A DNA stretch of 64,000 nt from IMG/VR virus record IMGVR_UViG_3300037245_001167, positions 1 through 64,000 of that record. One strand, written 5' to 3'. Position 1 is the stretch's first letter, and each line of letters opens with the position of its first letter. The DNA is from a virus. A program made the translations under genes and the position numbers. Positions 35,616-43,233 of this stretch are shown here, piece by piece. Below the pieces are notes generated by a model. The model made no database searches, was not told where the DNA came from, and was given only the letters and a program-made list of their open reading frames with translations.

Positions 35616-37421
35616 ATGATAGAAACTTTTCCAATTATAGCAGTGGCTGACCCGTTTACTATATGGCTTGTCACTTTTTTGATAACGCTGGCGTTATCCG
35701 TAGGCATTGCCTATCTTACAAAAAAAGATCCCAAAGACATAAGGTATGATCCCGACACTTTTAATTTCCCAGAGATAAAAGAGGGAACGAAGTTTCCAAT
35801 TATAGCCGGTACATGCTGGCAGACGGCTCCGATTATCGCGTGGTTCGGCGATATAAAGACCGAGGCGGTTAGGGTTCGTCTATCTGATACCGACGGCCAA
35901 AATGTATATCTGAATAAATACTTCTATGGGGCACATCATATTCTCGCACAGGGTTTCTGTGATGGCGTAGTGCAGACCAAGGTTGCCGACTTAGTTATCT
36001 GGCCTGACGAAACGGACAAGACCGTACTGAACGCAGACGCCGCCGCCTCGGCGATAATTGACCTACCAGAATTATACGGTGGCATTCACGAACACAATGC
36101 AAGCATAACCGGGCAGGGCGGAATTATAGGGACGATCGATTTTCAATATGGATTACCTGACCAGACGCTCAATAGTTATCTCGAAAGCGTACAGGGAGCA
36201 GGCGTATCGGCCAATCGCGGACTAACGGCAGCGATATTGCGACAGCCCTGGATTGGCATGTCAACCTCACCGCTGCAATGGAAATATCTCGTTAAGCGAA
36301 CGGAACACTTGACGACCGGCGAGGAACAGTGGTATGTAGCGAAGGCGACTATCCGAAATTATGAGATTAATCCTATTCACTGGCTTCGGGAAATCTACAC
36401 AGACACTGAGTGGGGGCTGGGGTATCCCGCTGCGATATTCGATAACGCTACTTTAGAGGCGGCAGCCGATGACCTATATGACGAAGGCTTTGGTATTTGC
36501 ATTAAATGGGAAGGCGATCAGTCGCTTGAGGATCACGTTAAAGATATTCTCAGATATATAAACGCCGTAATCCGAGAGGATTATTCGACCGGGCAACTCG
36601 AAATAAAATTGATTCGTGATGATTACGTTTTAGGTGCTCTCGAAGAGTTTGACGAGACTGATATTAATACCGTAGAGGATTATTCGCGGGGAGTTATCCA
36701 TAAAGTTGCCGATGTAACATACGTCAAATATTGGAGTTTGTACGACAACCTTCCGGTAACTATTCCTAATCACGACATGGCATTAGTCAGTGTCCAGAAC
36801 GAAATGCTCATTCCTAACAATGTCGATTATACCGGTGTTGTCAACGATGACTTGGCTGGGCAACTGGCGGCCCGTGACCAGTATCAGATTTCAGCATTCC
36901 CGGCGGTAATGAAAATCAAAGCCAAGCGGACAATGGCACACCTGATGGCAGGCGATGTTTTCAAGTTGACCTGGCCGCCGCTGGGTATTATCTCGATGGT
37001 AGTCCGTATAGTAACGCCGCATTATGGAACGCTAACTGATGGTGAAGTTTCGTTCGACTGCGTAGAGGATATATTCGGAATGAAAGATTCTCTGTTCGGC
37101 GTTCCGCCAGCTACGGGGTGGTCTGATGTCGTAGCCGATCCAGAATATGATGAAGATTATCTGATAGCTCAAATGGCCCTGGATACCGTTGACCCGACAG
37201 TTGTTGTTACCAGCTCTTCGTCATCGAGCCTGTCATCCAGCTCGCACAGCTCTTCCAGTCACAGTTCAAGCAGCAGTTCGGTATCGAGCAGTCATTCGAG
37301 CAGTAGCAGTTCTATTTCATCGAGCCATTCGAGCAGCAGCCATAGTTCAAGCTCTCATTCGAGTAGCTCGCATAGTAGTAGTCAATCATCGTCACATAGT
37401 TCGTCGAGTAGTTCAGATTAA
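35616..37421 (+). CDS. Tail tip / host-specificity protein J-like, Ser/His tail
   Basis: A 601-residue protein. N-terminal hydrophobic segment (residues 13-33), then TGEEQWYVAKATIRNYEI..., NPIHWLREIYTDTEWGLGYP and INAVIREDYSTGQLEIKLIRD match the tip-attachment (J/phage-tail_3) core. Residues 532-601 are a Ser/His tail ending SSSSSSD then stop. It should form the distal tip that contacts the host. Confidence 0.8.
   Translation: MIETFPIIAVADPFTIWLVTFLITLALSVGIAYLTKKDPKDIRYDPDTFNFPEIKEGTKFPIIAGTCWQTAPIIAWFGDIKTEAVRVRLSDTDGQNVYLNKYFYGAHHILAQGFCDGVVQTKVADLVIWPDETDKTVLNADAAASAIIDLPELYGGIHEHNASITGQGGIIGTIDFQYGLPDQTLNSYLESVQGAGVSANRGLTAAILRQPWIGMSTSPLQWKYLVKRTEHLTTGEEQWYVAKATIRNYEINPIHWLREIYTDTEWGLGYPAAIFDNATLEAAADDLYDEGFGICIKWEGDQSLEDHVKDILRYINAVIREDYSTGQLEIKLIRDDYVLGALEEFDETDINTVEDYSRGVIHKVADVTYVKYWSLYDNLPVTIPNHDMALVSVQNEMLIPNNVDYTGVVNDDLAGQLAARDQYQISAFPAVMKIKAKRTMAHLMAGDVFKLTWPPLGIISMVVRIVTPHYGTLTDGEVSFDCVEDIFGMKDSLFGVPPATGWSDVVADPEYDEDYLIAQMALDTVDPTVVVTSSSSSSLSSSSHSSSSHSSSSSSVSSSHSSSSSSISSSHSSSSHSSSSHSSSSHSSSQSSSHSSSSSSD
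37210..37418 (+). repeat. Ser/His C-terminal tail (J-like gene)
   Basis: About 70 codons of Ser/His repeat, with one Leu and one Gln, ending SSSSSSD-stop as in the 31908 gene. Confidence 0.93.
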
Positions 37422-37433
37422 AAAGGAGATAAT

Positions 37434-37889
37434 ATGTTGTGGACAAATAGAGGAAAGTTTTTGATGTTCGACTGGGTATTTCGCGCCGAGGCGATGCCGA
37501 CCAATATGTATGTGGTTTTATGCACTGACGCTGATACGCCAACGGTAGATATAAACACGCTCGGCGAGCTGACTGAAATTGCAGATGGTAACGGATACAC
37601 GGAGGGCGGTTATGAACTAACGCCGGGGGCTGGTGACTTCGACGTGATAACCGAAGACGATACACTCGATAAAGCAATCGTGCAAATTAAAGACCTCGTA
37701 TGGACTGCGGTTGCCGGGCCGATACCCAGTGCAGGCGACGGTGCGAGGTATGCTATACTGACCGACGACAACGGTGTAGTGGCTAACAGGCAGGTGATAG
37801 CCGCGTGGGATTTAGTGACTGCAAGAGAATGTACGGATACGCATACGATTACATTGCAAGATTGTGAATTACAAGCAATAGAACCATAA
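37434..37889 (+). CDS. Tail/virion protein
   Basis: A 151-residue beta-rich protein with AAAAGGAG before its ATG. WTAVAGPIPSAGDGARYAIL and VVANRQVIAAWDL are common in small phage tail-fibre-like proteins. Last virion-type gene before the small membrane protein. Confidence 0.6.
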   Translation: MLWTNRGKFLMFDWVFRAEAMPTNMYVVLCTDADTPTVDINTLGELTEIADGNGYTEGGYELTPGAGDFDVITEDDTLDKAIVQIKDLVWTAVAGPIPSAGDGARYAILTDDNGVVANRQVIAAWDLVTARECTDTHTITLQDCELQAIEP

Positions 37890-37907
37890 TTAAATAGAGA
37901 GAACATC

Positions 37908-38213
37908 ATGGCTAAGAATAGTAATGGAACGACGAGAAAGATTTTATTTGCAATATTAGTCGCAGGCTTTGCGATATCAATAGCCGCCGTTGTCTGGGAC
38001 GCCTCGCACAAGAGCAGTTCGATTGAAATAAACAGAAAGGATATTGATGTTCTGATTCCGAAGGTCGAAATGATTAAGGAGTCATCTCAGGAATATCGGT
38101 ATAAGATAGATACGCTTGAGACGAAGATGAATGAGTTGAATCTCGAACAGAAGGCACTCAGAAGGGATCAGCAGACAGGATTTGATAAGATATTGGATAG
38201 GTTACCAGAATGA
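37908..38213 (+). CDS. Membrane-anchored coiled-coil protein (spanin-like?)
   Basis: A 101-residue protein with an N-terminal membrane span (FAILVAGFAISIAAVVW, about residues 14-30) and a charged coiled coil to the C-terminus. Shape and late-region position recall inner-membrane spanins or XhlA-like lysis proteins, but no endolysin is next to it. Overlaps the following gene by ATGA. Confidence 0.55.
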   Translation: MAKNSNGTTRKILFAILVAGFAISIAAVVWDASHKSSSIEINRKDIDVLIPKVEMIKESSQEYRYKIDTLETKMNELNLEQKALRRDQQTGFDKILDRLPE

Positions 38214-38587
38214 AAAAAGAACGGTGCAAAATAATAATGAATAGCTACGGAAAAGAACTAATACTCGACTTGCACGAATGCAAAAATATGGATGTCGATA
38301 CCCAGGAATTTTGCGAGGAACTTGCGGATCTGGTCAATATGCAAGTTGAGGACTATCACGCCTGGGAGTCCGAACCGGATGAGCCGAAGGACCCGAAAAC
38401 TTTCGGCAAATCGGCCATACAGTTTATTTTGACCAGCAATATCACAATCCACATATTGCCTCTACTGGGCAACGTGTATATAAACCTGTTTAGCTGCAAG
38501 GACTTCGATCAGGACATTGCAGCTAAATTCTGCGAGCATTACTTCGAAGGATTTATAGTTTCACGATATTGCATTGAAAGGCTATGA
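38210..38587 (+). CDS. S-adenosylmethionine decarboxylase-like protein
   Basis: A 125-residue protein with the fold pattern of bacterial AdoMet decarboxylase (SpeD). GKELILDLHECKN matches strand 1. The self-cleavage/active-site region reads TSNITIHIL, and the catalytic residues known from the Thermotoga enzyme (Ser63, His68, Cys83) are all present at the same spacing: Ser76, His81, Cys96. The Glu before Ser and the following His are changed to Thr and Asn, so pyruvoyl formation is uncertain. If active it would supply decarboxylated AdoMet for polyamines. Coupled to neighbours by ATGA. Confidence 0.65.
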   Translation: MKKERCKIIMNSYGKELILDLHECKNMDVDTQEFCEELADLVNMQVEDYHAWESEPDEPKDPKTFGKSAIQFILTSNITIHILPLLGNVYINLFSCKDFDQDIAAKFCEHYFEGFIVSRYCIERL

Positions 38588-38588
38588 T

Positions 38589-39596
38589 ATGAATGTAGTT
38601 ATGATAATACCGACAGGTATCGGATGTAAGATCGGCGGTCACGCGGGCGATGCGACGCCGGCGGCCAAACTGCTCGGGGCCTGCTGTGATAAACTGATTC
38701 TGCACCCGAACGTCGTTAATGCTTCCGACATTAACGAGATGCCGCTGAATGCCCTGTATGTCGAGGGCAGTATTCTTGATAGACTTCTTGAAGGCACAAT
38801 CCAGTTAAGAGAAGTCAGGCAGAACAGAATATTATTGGCGGTCAATACCCCTGTACGAAATGAGACAATCAATGCAGCTTCGGCCACAAGATCATCTATG
38901 GGAGCGGATATAAGGATTATAGAGTTAGAAACACCATTAAGAATGGTGGGCAAGTTCAAGGATGGTAAGGCAACTGGAGATGTGTATGGCTGGGAGGAGC
39001 TTGTTGAGCAAGTCTGGAAGTATGAATTTGACGCACTTGCTATATCATCGGTTATAGAAGTAGCTGATGATGTCTGTTTGGAATATTTCAAAGAAGGTGG
39101 AGTGAATCCGTGGGGCGGTGTTGAGGCAAAGGCATCGAAACTAATAGCATCGAAACTCGATATGCCGGTAGCTCATGCGCCTGTCGAAGGATCGAGCAAC
39201 GAAACGCAAAATGAAATATTTTATAGTGTAGTCAATCCAGCTATGGCGGCTGAGGCCGTAAGTAATTGTTATCTTCACTGCGTTCTCAAAGGATTGCATC
39301 GTGCACCCCGGATCGGAAAGGGTTTGTCCGTCGATGATATTGATTGTCTGGTCACGCCTGTAGGCTGCGTAAGTAGGCCACACCACGCCTGTATAGAAGC
39401 GGGGATACCGATTATAGCGGTCAAAGAGAACACGACGGTTCTGAACGATCCGATACCGGACGAGTTCATATTTGTAGAAAACTATATCGAAGCGGCGGGG
39501 CTTCTGATGGTTATGAGGGCTGGAATATCGGTCGAATCGGTAAGGCGGCCTTTGGAGAAAACAGAAATAATAAGAACTAAATTAGATAAGGAGTAA
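38589..39596 (+). CDS. DUF3326 family protein
   Basis: A 335-residue protein matching what I remember of the DUF3326 family (MIIPTGIGCKIGGHAGDATP, HPNVVNASDINEMPLNALYV, EGSILDRLLEG). Function unknown; the pattern of a Gly-rich start and Asn/Asp-rich site suggests an enzyme. ATG 38589 has GAAAGG at ideal spacing; an in-frame ATG at 38574 is too close to that site. It directly follows the AdoMet-decarboxylase-like gene and is the last gene before the terminator at 39623. Confidence 0.65.
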   Translation: MNVVMIIPTGIGCKIGGHAGDATPAAKLLGACCDKLILHPNVVNASDINEMPLNALYVEGSILDRLLEGTIQLREVRQNRILLAVNTPVRNETINAASATRSSMGADIRIIELETPLRMVGKFKDGKATGDVYGWEELVEQVWKYEFDALAISSVIEVADDVCLEYFKEGGVNPWGGVEAKASKLIASKLDMPVAHAPVEGSSNETQNEIFYSVVNPAMAAEAVSNCYLHCVLKGLHRAPRIGKGLSVDDIDCLVTPVGCVSRPHHACIEAGIPIIAVKENTTVLNDPIPDEFIFVENYIEAAGLLMVMRAGISVESVRRPLEKTEIIRTKLDKE

Positions 39597-39622
39597 AAGA
39601 AAGAGCCTTCCTCCTTTCGTAG

Positions 39623-39652
39623 CGGTCGGCGTCTCCGGCATCGGCCGTTTTT
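39623..39652 (+). terminator. Terminator at end of late region
   Basis: A 7-bp stem CGGTCGG/TCGGCCG (two G-U pairs) with a run of T at 39648-39652. It follows DUF3326 and precedes the promoter at 39668, separating the late genes from the next unit. Confidence 0.75.
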
Positions 39653-39667
39653 ATATAATAAAAAGAT

Positions 39668-39696
39668 TTGACAAATCTTAATATGTTTGATAAGAT
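39668..39696 (+). promoter_or_regulatory. Sigma70-type promoter
   Basis: Perfect -35 TTGACA at 39668-39673, 17-base spacer, -10 TAAGAT at 39691-39696. Transcription should start at about 39702-39704, that is, at the ATG of the next gene. A TTG that might look like a start codon here is the -35 box. Confidence 0.7.
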
Positions 39697-39703
39697 AAAT
39701 AGA

Positions 39704-39895
39704 ATGGATAAGAAACGAATACTTGAATTACGAAGTAAACTCGTCCAAATCAACAAGGCCATTGTAGATGTCAATAATCTCCTTCTCGAAGAATTCCAAG
39801 AACAAGTGGGTTTTATAGACTGCGGCAACGGCTGTAAGATACCAAAGCCTGATTTCCCAGACAGGGTATTTTCCCATAATGACGATATTTCCTAA
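39704..39895 (+). CDS. Small protein, possibly from leaderless mRNA
   Basis: A 63-residue protein: N-terminal coiled coil (RILELRSKLVQINKAIVDV) and a C-terminal CGNGC. The ATG at 39704 coincides with the predicted transcription start, so translation would be leaderless; an in-frame ATG at 39683 lies within the promoter spacer and cannot be transcribed from it. Confidence 0.5.
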   Translation: MDKKRILELRSKLVQINKAIVDVNNLLLEEFQEQVGFIDCGNGCKIPKPDFPDRVFSHNDDIS

Positions 39896-39921
39896 ATAAG
39901 AAATAGGGGAATAACAGGAAA

Positions 39922-40116
39922 ATGAAGTATATAGGATTGACATACCCCAAATTGTTTGACAATCGAATTGTTAGATGGCTGTGGAAAAAATATATGTGTC
40001 CTAACGGGAAACACCTGTTAGACGAAACGGAGTCTCTGGATCACTGGTATTTTTCCTGCGATGCCTGCAATCTTGAGGTACATATAGACCATGTTGATGA
40101 TAGGTATGTAAAATGA
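39922..40116 (+). CDS. Small zinc-ribbon-like protein
   Basis: A 64-residue protein with three Cys (CPNGKH early, CDAC late) and several His, a likely small metal-binding fold. Stop overlaps the next ATG. Function unknown. Confidence 0.55.
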   Translation: MKYIGLTYPKLFDNRIVRWLWKKYMCPNGKHLLDETESLDHWYFSCDACNLEVHIDHVDDRYVK

Positions 40117-40379
40117 AGCCGGTTCTCACTCATACATTTAACGGACGCAAGTACAAGATTACGATACGCCCCCCTCTTGACGGCATGTGCAGCCAGTACA
40201 ATAACGAGCGGGAGTTAATTATTATGGAGTCCCTGCGAACCAAGAACGGCCTTATAACAGCCATACATGAATCGCTTCACGCTGAAAACTGGATAGCTAA
40301 AGAAGATACCGTTGATAGGGTATCAAGGGAAATCGGTACATTCTTATGGCGAATCGGCTATAGGTGGCGGCCTGAGTAA
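40113..40379 (+). CDS. Small HExxH metallopeptidase-like protein
   Basis: An 88-residue protein with AIHESLHAENW, a zinc-peptidase HExxH motif (His 51, His 55), and a typical C-terminal helix. Length suits a minimal ImmA/SprT-like protease domain. It may cleave a repressor or host factor; that is inference. Followed by the metallophosphoesterase gene. Confidence 0.6.
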   Translation: MKPVLTHTFNGRKYKITIRPPLDGMCSQYNNERELIIMESLRTKNGLITAIHESLHAENWIAKEDTVDRVSREIGTFLWRIGYRWRPE

Positions 40380-40620
40380 GTATAAATGCAAATGTGGAAA
40401 GGATGGATTCGTTGATGTAATTCACGGGGATAATCGGTATCCCTGCAAGCAACATTATCTGGAGCTGCGTAATGCGAAACATAGACACAGAAAGCAAGAT
40501 AAAGAATTTACTCGAAAATGGGGCGACTTCTCGGCAGATAGTGGAAGAGATCGGCTGCGGCCACGGGATGATTTCGCGGCTCAGAAAAGAAATGAAGGAG
40601 TTGTCGCCCGACCACCCTAA
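40372..40620 (+). CDS. Possible zinc-ribbon fragment in another frame
   Basis: In a frame overlapping the end of the peptidase gene and the start of the metallophosphoesterase, KYKCKCGKDGFVDVIHG and RYPCKQHY look like a zinc ribbon. There is only a CTG start and no ribosome site, and the last 149 bases overlap a better gene. It could be a real short protein ending early in evolution or a relic. Confidence 0.25.
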   Translation: MSKYKCKCGKDGFVDVIHGDNRYPCKQHYLELRNAKHRHRKQDKEFTRKWGDFSADSGRDRLRPRDDFAAQKRNEGVVARPP

Positions 40621-41521
40621 GCCGGCGTTTGATTCTCCGCCACGCAACCCCATTGATCCGGTAGATTTCTTGCGGCAGGCGGCGAAGAGAACGTCAACGC
40701 ATACTATCGACAAGGATGTTAGAACCATTAAAATAGCTGCTACCAAGCCCATAGCGGTAATGAAAGCAGCAGACCTGCACTTCGGTGGGCTGGATGTCGA
40801 TTATGCCGCTCTACAAGCTCACGTAGAGTTTTTGCTGAATAATGATAATTTCTATTTACAGCTTTTCGGCGACGACATAAACTTGATGATTATGCATCAC
40901 ACGACCTCGGCACGACATGATGGCTGGACGCCGGAGGAGCAGGTTGCTTGGCTGGAATCGTTCGTGAATAAAATGCTCGAAAAGGGCAAGTTGATTTCTA
41001 TGGCTTCCGGCAATCATTCAGATGAATTCACCGAGCGCAATGCCGGATTCGGCTTGGTTCGGATGCTAATGAAAAAGAAAGTGCCGTACTTTCGTGGGCT
41101 TGGATATATTCATCTTGTGGTCGGCAAGCAGACTTATCCGATGGCATTTGTTCACAAGACGCGATTCAATTCTTTTATGAACCAACTCCACGGTGCCAAG
41201 CGAATGCAGCAATTGCACACGGAGTTCTTCGGGTCAAACCTACCAATCGCCAAGGAATATATCACTGCCCATACCCACAACCCAGCTTATTCAGCGGAGG
41301 GATGCCTGCCGGAAGAACGGATATGGTTCTTGAAATGCGGGACGTTTAAGACGAACTGTCTGTACTCACAGAGATACTTTGGGCAGGGACGAATCGGCGT
41401 GCCAACGGTGGTCTATCATCCTGATAGATTTGAGCATGTTTGTTTCCCGACGCCGTGGGAGGCGTATCGCTATATGCACGGGACCGATTACAAACGAATC
41501 ACAAACGACATCGTGACATAA
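40472..41521 (+). CDS. HTH-fused calcineurin-like metallophosphoesterase
   Basis: A 349-residue protein. Residues 8-40 resemble a helix-turn-helix (TSRQIVEEIGCGHGMISRL); from residue 95 a metallophosphoesterase shows DLHFGG (Asp101, His103), FGDDIN (Asp134), SGNH (180-182), His228 and AHTHN (267-269), a full two-metal set as in SbcD/Mre11-like nucleases. The combination suggests a DNA-directed nuclease or phosphatase. No partner SbcC gene in view. Its last bases lie in a 19-bp repeat (41501-41519). Confidence 0.82.
   Translation: MRNIDTESKIKNLLENGATSRQIVEEIGCGHGMISRLRKEMKELSPDHPKPAFDSPPRNPIDPVDFLRQAAKRTSTHTIDKDVRTIKIAATKPIAVMKAADLHFGGLDVDYAALQAHVEFLLNNDNFYLQLFGDDINLMIMHHTTSARHDGWTPEEQVAWLESFVNKMLEKGKLISMASGNHSDEFTERNAGFGLVRMLMKKKVPYFRGLGYIHLVVGKQTYPMAFVHKTRFNSFMNQLHGAKRMQQLHTEFFGSNLPIAKEYITAHTHNPAYSAEGCLPEERIWFLKCGTFKTNCLYSQRYFGQGRIGVPTVVYHPDRFEHVCFPTPWEAYRYMHGTDYKRITNDIVT
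41501..41519 (+). repeat. 19-bp direct repeat, copy 1
   Basis: Identical to 44262-44280. The two copies bracket a 2.7-kb module that starts with the strongest promoter of the window and ends after a terminator. Copy 1 overlaps the metallophosphoesterase stop. Confidence 0.85.
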
Positions 41522-41623
41522 AACTTCGCTAATTTTCTTTGAATAAATCTTACTAAATAATCATCGTTTTTAGCCCAGTATCCACGATTTTGCAGGTATT
41601 TTCACATTCTCGTAAAGTTCTTA

Positions 41624-41652
41624 TTGACAATAGTCGATAATAGTTATATAAT
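41624..41652 (+). promoter_or_regulatory. Perfect-consensus sigma70 promoter
   Basis: TTGACA at 41624-41629, exactly 17 bases, TATAAT at 41647-41652, in an AT-rich setting. This is the best possible promoter and should drive strong early expression of the genes at 41880 on. Start expected near 41659. Confidence 0.9.
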
Positions 41653-41658
41653 GTTTAA

Positions 41659-41879
41659 TAGAATTGAAAAGTAAATAATATGAAGCTAATAAACAAGAGC
41701 TTGCAAGCGGGGCACTGAGAGCCAAAAGCCTAACCCGCAAAAGTCTGGAAAACGCTGCTGACGATGGCCGGGCGGAAAACGAAGGCAAGGGGATCGAAAG
41801 ACGCGACACCGGGCAGGCAACACTGTCCGGACTCATGTTTTTTGACAATCAATACCAACTTCTTTTAAGGGGTTAGAAA
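41659..41879 (+). ncRNA. Long folded leader with short leader ORF
   Basis: About 220 bases of transcribed leader between the strong promoter and the first full gene. It includes a 12-codon ORF (MKLINKSLQAGH, 41680-41718) with only a weak ribosome site, a stem AAGCT/AGCTT, a stem GCGGG (41707-41711) with CCCGC (41734-41738), and the conserved hairpin at 41809. Without covariation this is a suggestion of a regulatory leader, not a known class. Confidence 0.5.
41806..41843 (+). promoter_or_regulatory. Conserved hairpin element H, copy 1
   Basis: CCGGGCAG (41809-41816) with CTGTCCGG (41823-41830), then ACTCATG and six T. The flanks GACACCGGGCAG and CGGACTCATGTTTTTTGA recur at 42570-42611. It may be a terminator/attenuator or an anti-termination target such as a put-like site. 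Confidence 0.6.
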
Positions 41880-42092
41880 ATGGAAACTACACAAAAAGAA
41901 ATCGAAGCAGGTATCAAAACTGTATTGGCAGTAGCCGAAGCAATCAAGAGTTTGGGTTCGGTTCCATCGGGTCATCTTTACGCAAGAGTCATGGGATTCT
42001 TGTCGCTGAGTCAGTACAATCAAATCATCGGCATACTCAAAAAACAAGGGCTGATTGAGGAATCATACCACGAACTTAAATGGATAGCATAA
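41880..42092 (+). CDS. Small winged-helix-like DNA-binding protein
   Basis: A 70-residue protein. SLGSVPSGHLYARVMGFLSL with SQYNQIIGILKKQGLIEE is a winged-helix-like pattern seen in small phage early proteins. AAGGGG ribosome site. First gene after the perfect promoter, so likely an early regulator. Confidence 0.6.
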   Translation: METTQKEIEAGIKTVLAVAEAIKSLGSVPSGHLYARVMGFLSLSQYNQIIGILKKQGLIEESYHELKWIA

Positions 42093-42165
42093 GTCGAAAC
42101 GCCCTCCGGGGCGTCTGCGGGATTGGCAACCCGTACTGAGGAGACACGCCAAACAATCGAATCGA
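42091..42165 (+). other. Structured intergenic RNA
   Basis: Between two early genes: begins with AAGTCGAAACGCCCT (shared exactly with 43167-43181), folds ACGCCC-TCC-GGGGCGT, then CGGG/CCCG, and GGCGT...ACGCC. Repeated 5' end with differing 3' parts suggests a family of intergenic RNA elements, of unknown role. Confidence 0.4.
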
Positions 42166-42177
42166 AAGGGGTTAAAA

Positions 42178-42561
42178 ATGGACAAGAAAGAAACAATCAA
42201 TCAAATACGCAAAGCACTCAAAAGAAGGTCAGGAAAAAGTTGGAGCGTTACGGGCGGAAGTGGCACGGCATGGGGATGGCTTAACATCACGGCACCACCC
42301 AAACACTGCACAGGCCATGCAGTACAAATACAGGGAAGCATGGGCATGAATCCAGAAGATTTTGAGTACAAGGACACTGGCGAGCTGAATGGCAATATGA
42401 CGCCGACAGATCAAACCGAACTTGGCAAGTTGCTGGGGCTTGATAAACCAGTACATTTCCAGGGCGAAAGCATCCCGGCTGGCCATGACTACTGGCAGGA
42501 ATATATCGACAGAGCCGAGGGACGGACGCCGAGCGTTGTCGGAAAACAGTATTGGGATTAA
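42178..42561 (+). CDS. Conserved hypothetical (RSGKSWSVTGG family)
   Basis: A 127-residue protein with LKRRSGKSWSVTGGSGTAWG, a Gly/Ser motif followed by WLNITAPP, and IPAGHDYWQEYIDRAEGRTP near the end. I have seen this pattern in conserved proteins of phages and plasmids without a known function. AAAGGGG ribosome site. Confidence 0.7.
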   Translation: MDKKETINQIRKALKRRSGKSWSVTGGSGTAWGWLNITAPPKHCTGHAVQIQGSMGMNPEDFEYKDTGELNGNMTPTDQTELGKLLGLDKPVHFQGESIPAGHDYWQEYIDRAEGRTPSVVGKQYWD

Positions 42562-42569
42562 AAGACAAG

Positions 42570-42611
42570 ACACCGGGCAGAAAAACATCGCTGCTCGGAC
42601 TCATGTTTTTT
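42570..42611 (+). promoter_or_regulatory. Conserved hairpin element H, copy 2
   Basis: CCGGGCAG (42573-42580) with CTGCTCGG (42591-42598), then ACTCATG and six T, as at 41806. Compared with copy 1 the paired bases at two positions swap their G-U and G-C pairs, so the stem is conserved while sequence and loop vary. Confidence 0.6.
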
Positions 42612-42641
42612 GAAACTATAACTTTTTGAAAGGGGTTAAAA

Positions 42642-42926
42642 ATGACACGCGAAAATATCAGACAAAAGATTTACGATTATATGTTGCACAAAGGAGCTGA
42701 TCGGTTTTGGGCGAATGCAGCACTGAAGCATATCATGCTAAACTTTGCCGGCAACACTTTCTGGCTCGCAGATATCAGAGATCCCAAAGTAATCATCGGA
42801 GCCTATGGGATGATTAACAAGTTCACTGTAAAATGTTCGATCAATACCGAATCGCAAAAAGTGGATGGCAAGCTGATTTATACTTTCGGTCACGGCCATA
42901 AGGTACGGGTTACGGAAACGAAATAA
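42642..42926 (+). CDS. Small hypothetical early protein
   Basis: A 94-residue protein. The first 45 residues are helical with an FAGNTFW motif; the rest is beta-rich. AAAGGGG ribosome site. No family recognised. Confidence 0.6.
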   Translation: MTRENIRQKIYDYMLHKGADRFWANAALKHIMLNFAGNTFWLADIRDPKVIIGAYGMINKFTVKCSINTESQKVDGKLIYTFGHGHKVRVTETK

Positions 42927-42959
42927 AGTCGAAAACAATCAAATTGAAAGGGCAAGAAA

Positions 42960-43163
42960 ATGACTAAAAAAGAATTACTCAAAGCAATTAAATCTTGCAA
43001 TCAAGTCTTTGCTTGTACCAGACTAACCGATAATGATATGTTTGACCTTCAAGTCACGAAAGTTGATTTGATTTGGAAGGTCAATCAATGCGATACCGAA
43101 ACATGGACTGAAGATCACTTCAATGCTTGGATTGATAAGAATAACAATCTTCGTCTTGGATAA
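42960..43163 (+). CDS. Small hypothetical early protein
   Basis: A 67-residue protein with a GAAAGGG ribosome site. The C-terminal WTEDHFNAWIDKNNNL is conserved-looking. Followed by the tRNA-like element and a terminator. Confidence 0.6.
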   Translation: MTKKELLKAIKSCNQVFACTRLTDNDMFDLQVTKVDLIWKVNQCDTETWTEDHFNAWIDKNNNLRLG

Positions 43164-43176
43164 CGAAAGTCGAAAC

Positions 43177-43215
43177 GCCCTGCACGGCACGCAGGTTCGA
43201 CTCCGGCACAGGGCC
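43177..43215 (+). other. tRNA-like minihelix (acceptor + T arm)
   Basis: GCCCTGC pairs with ACAGGGC (6 of 7) as in a tRNA acceptor stem, and GCAGG-TTCGACT-CCGGC forms a T-arm with the invariant TTCGANY loop and G53-C61 pair. D and anticodon arms are missing (7 bases join the two), so this is not a working tRNA. It could be a relic or a tRNA mimic. Confidence 0.45.
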
Positions 43216-43233
43216 TTGCGATGATATATTAAC

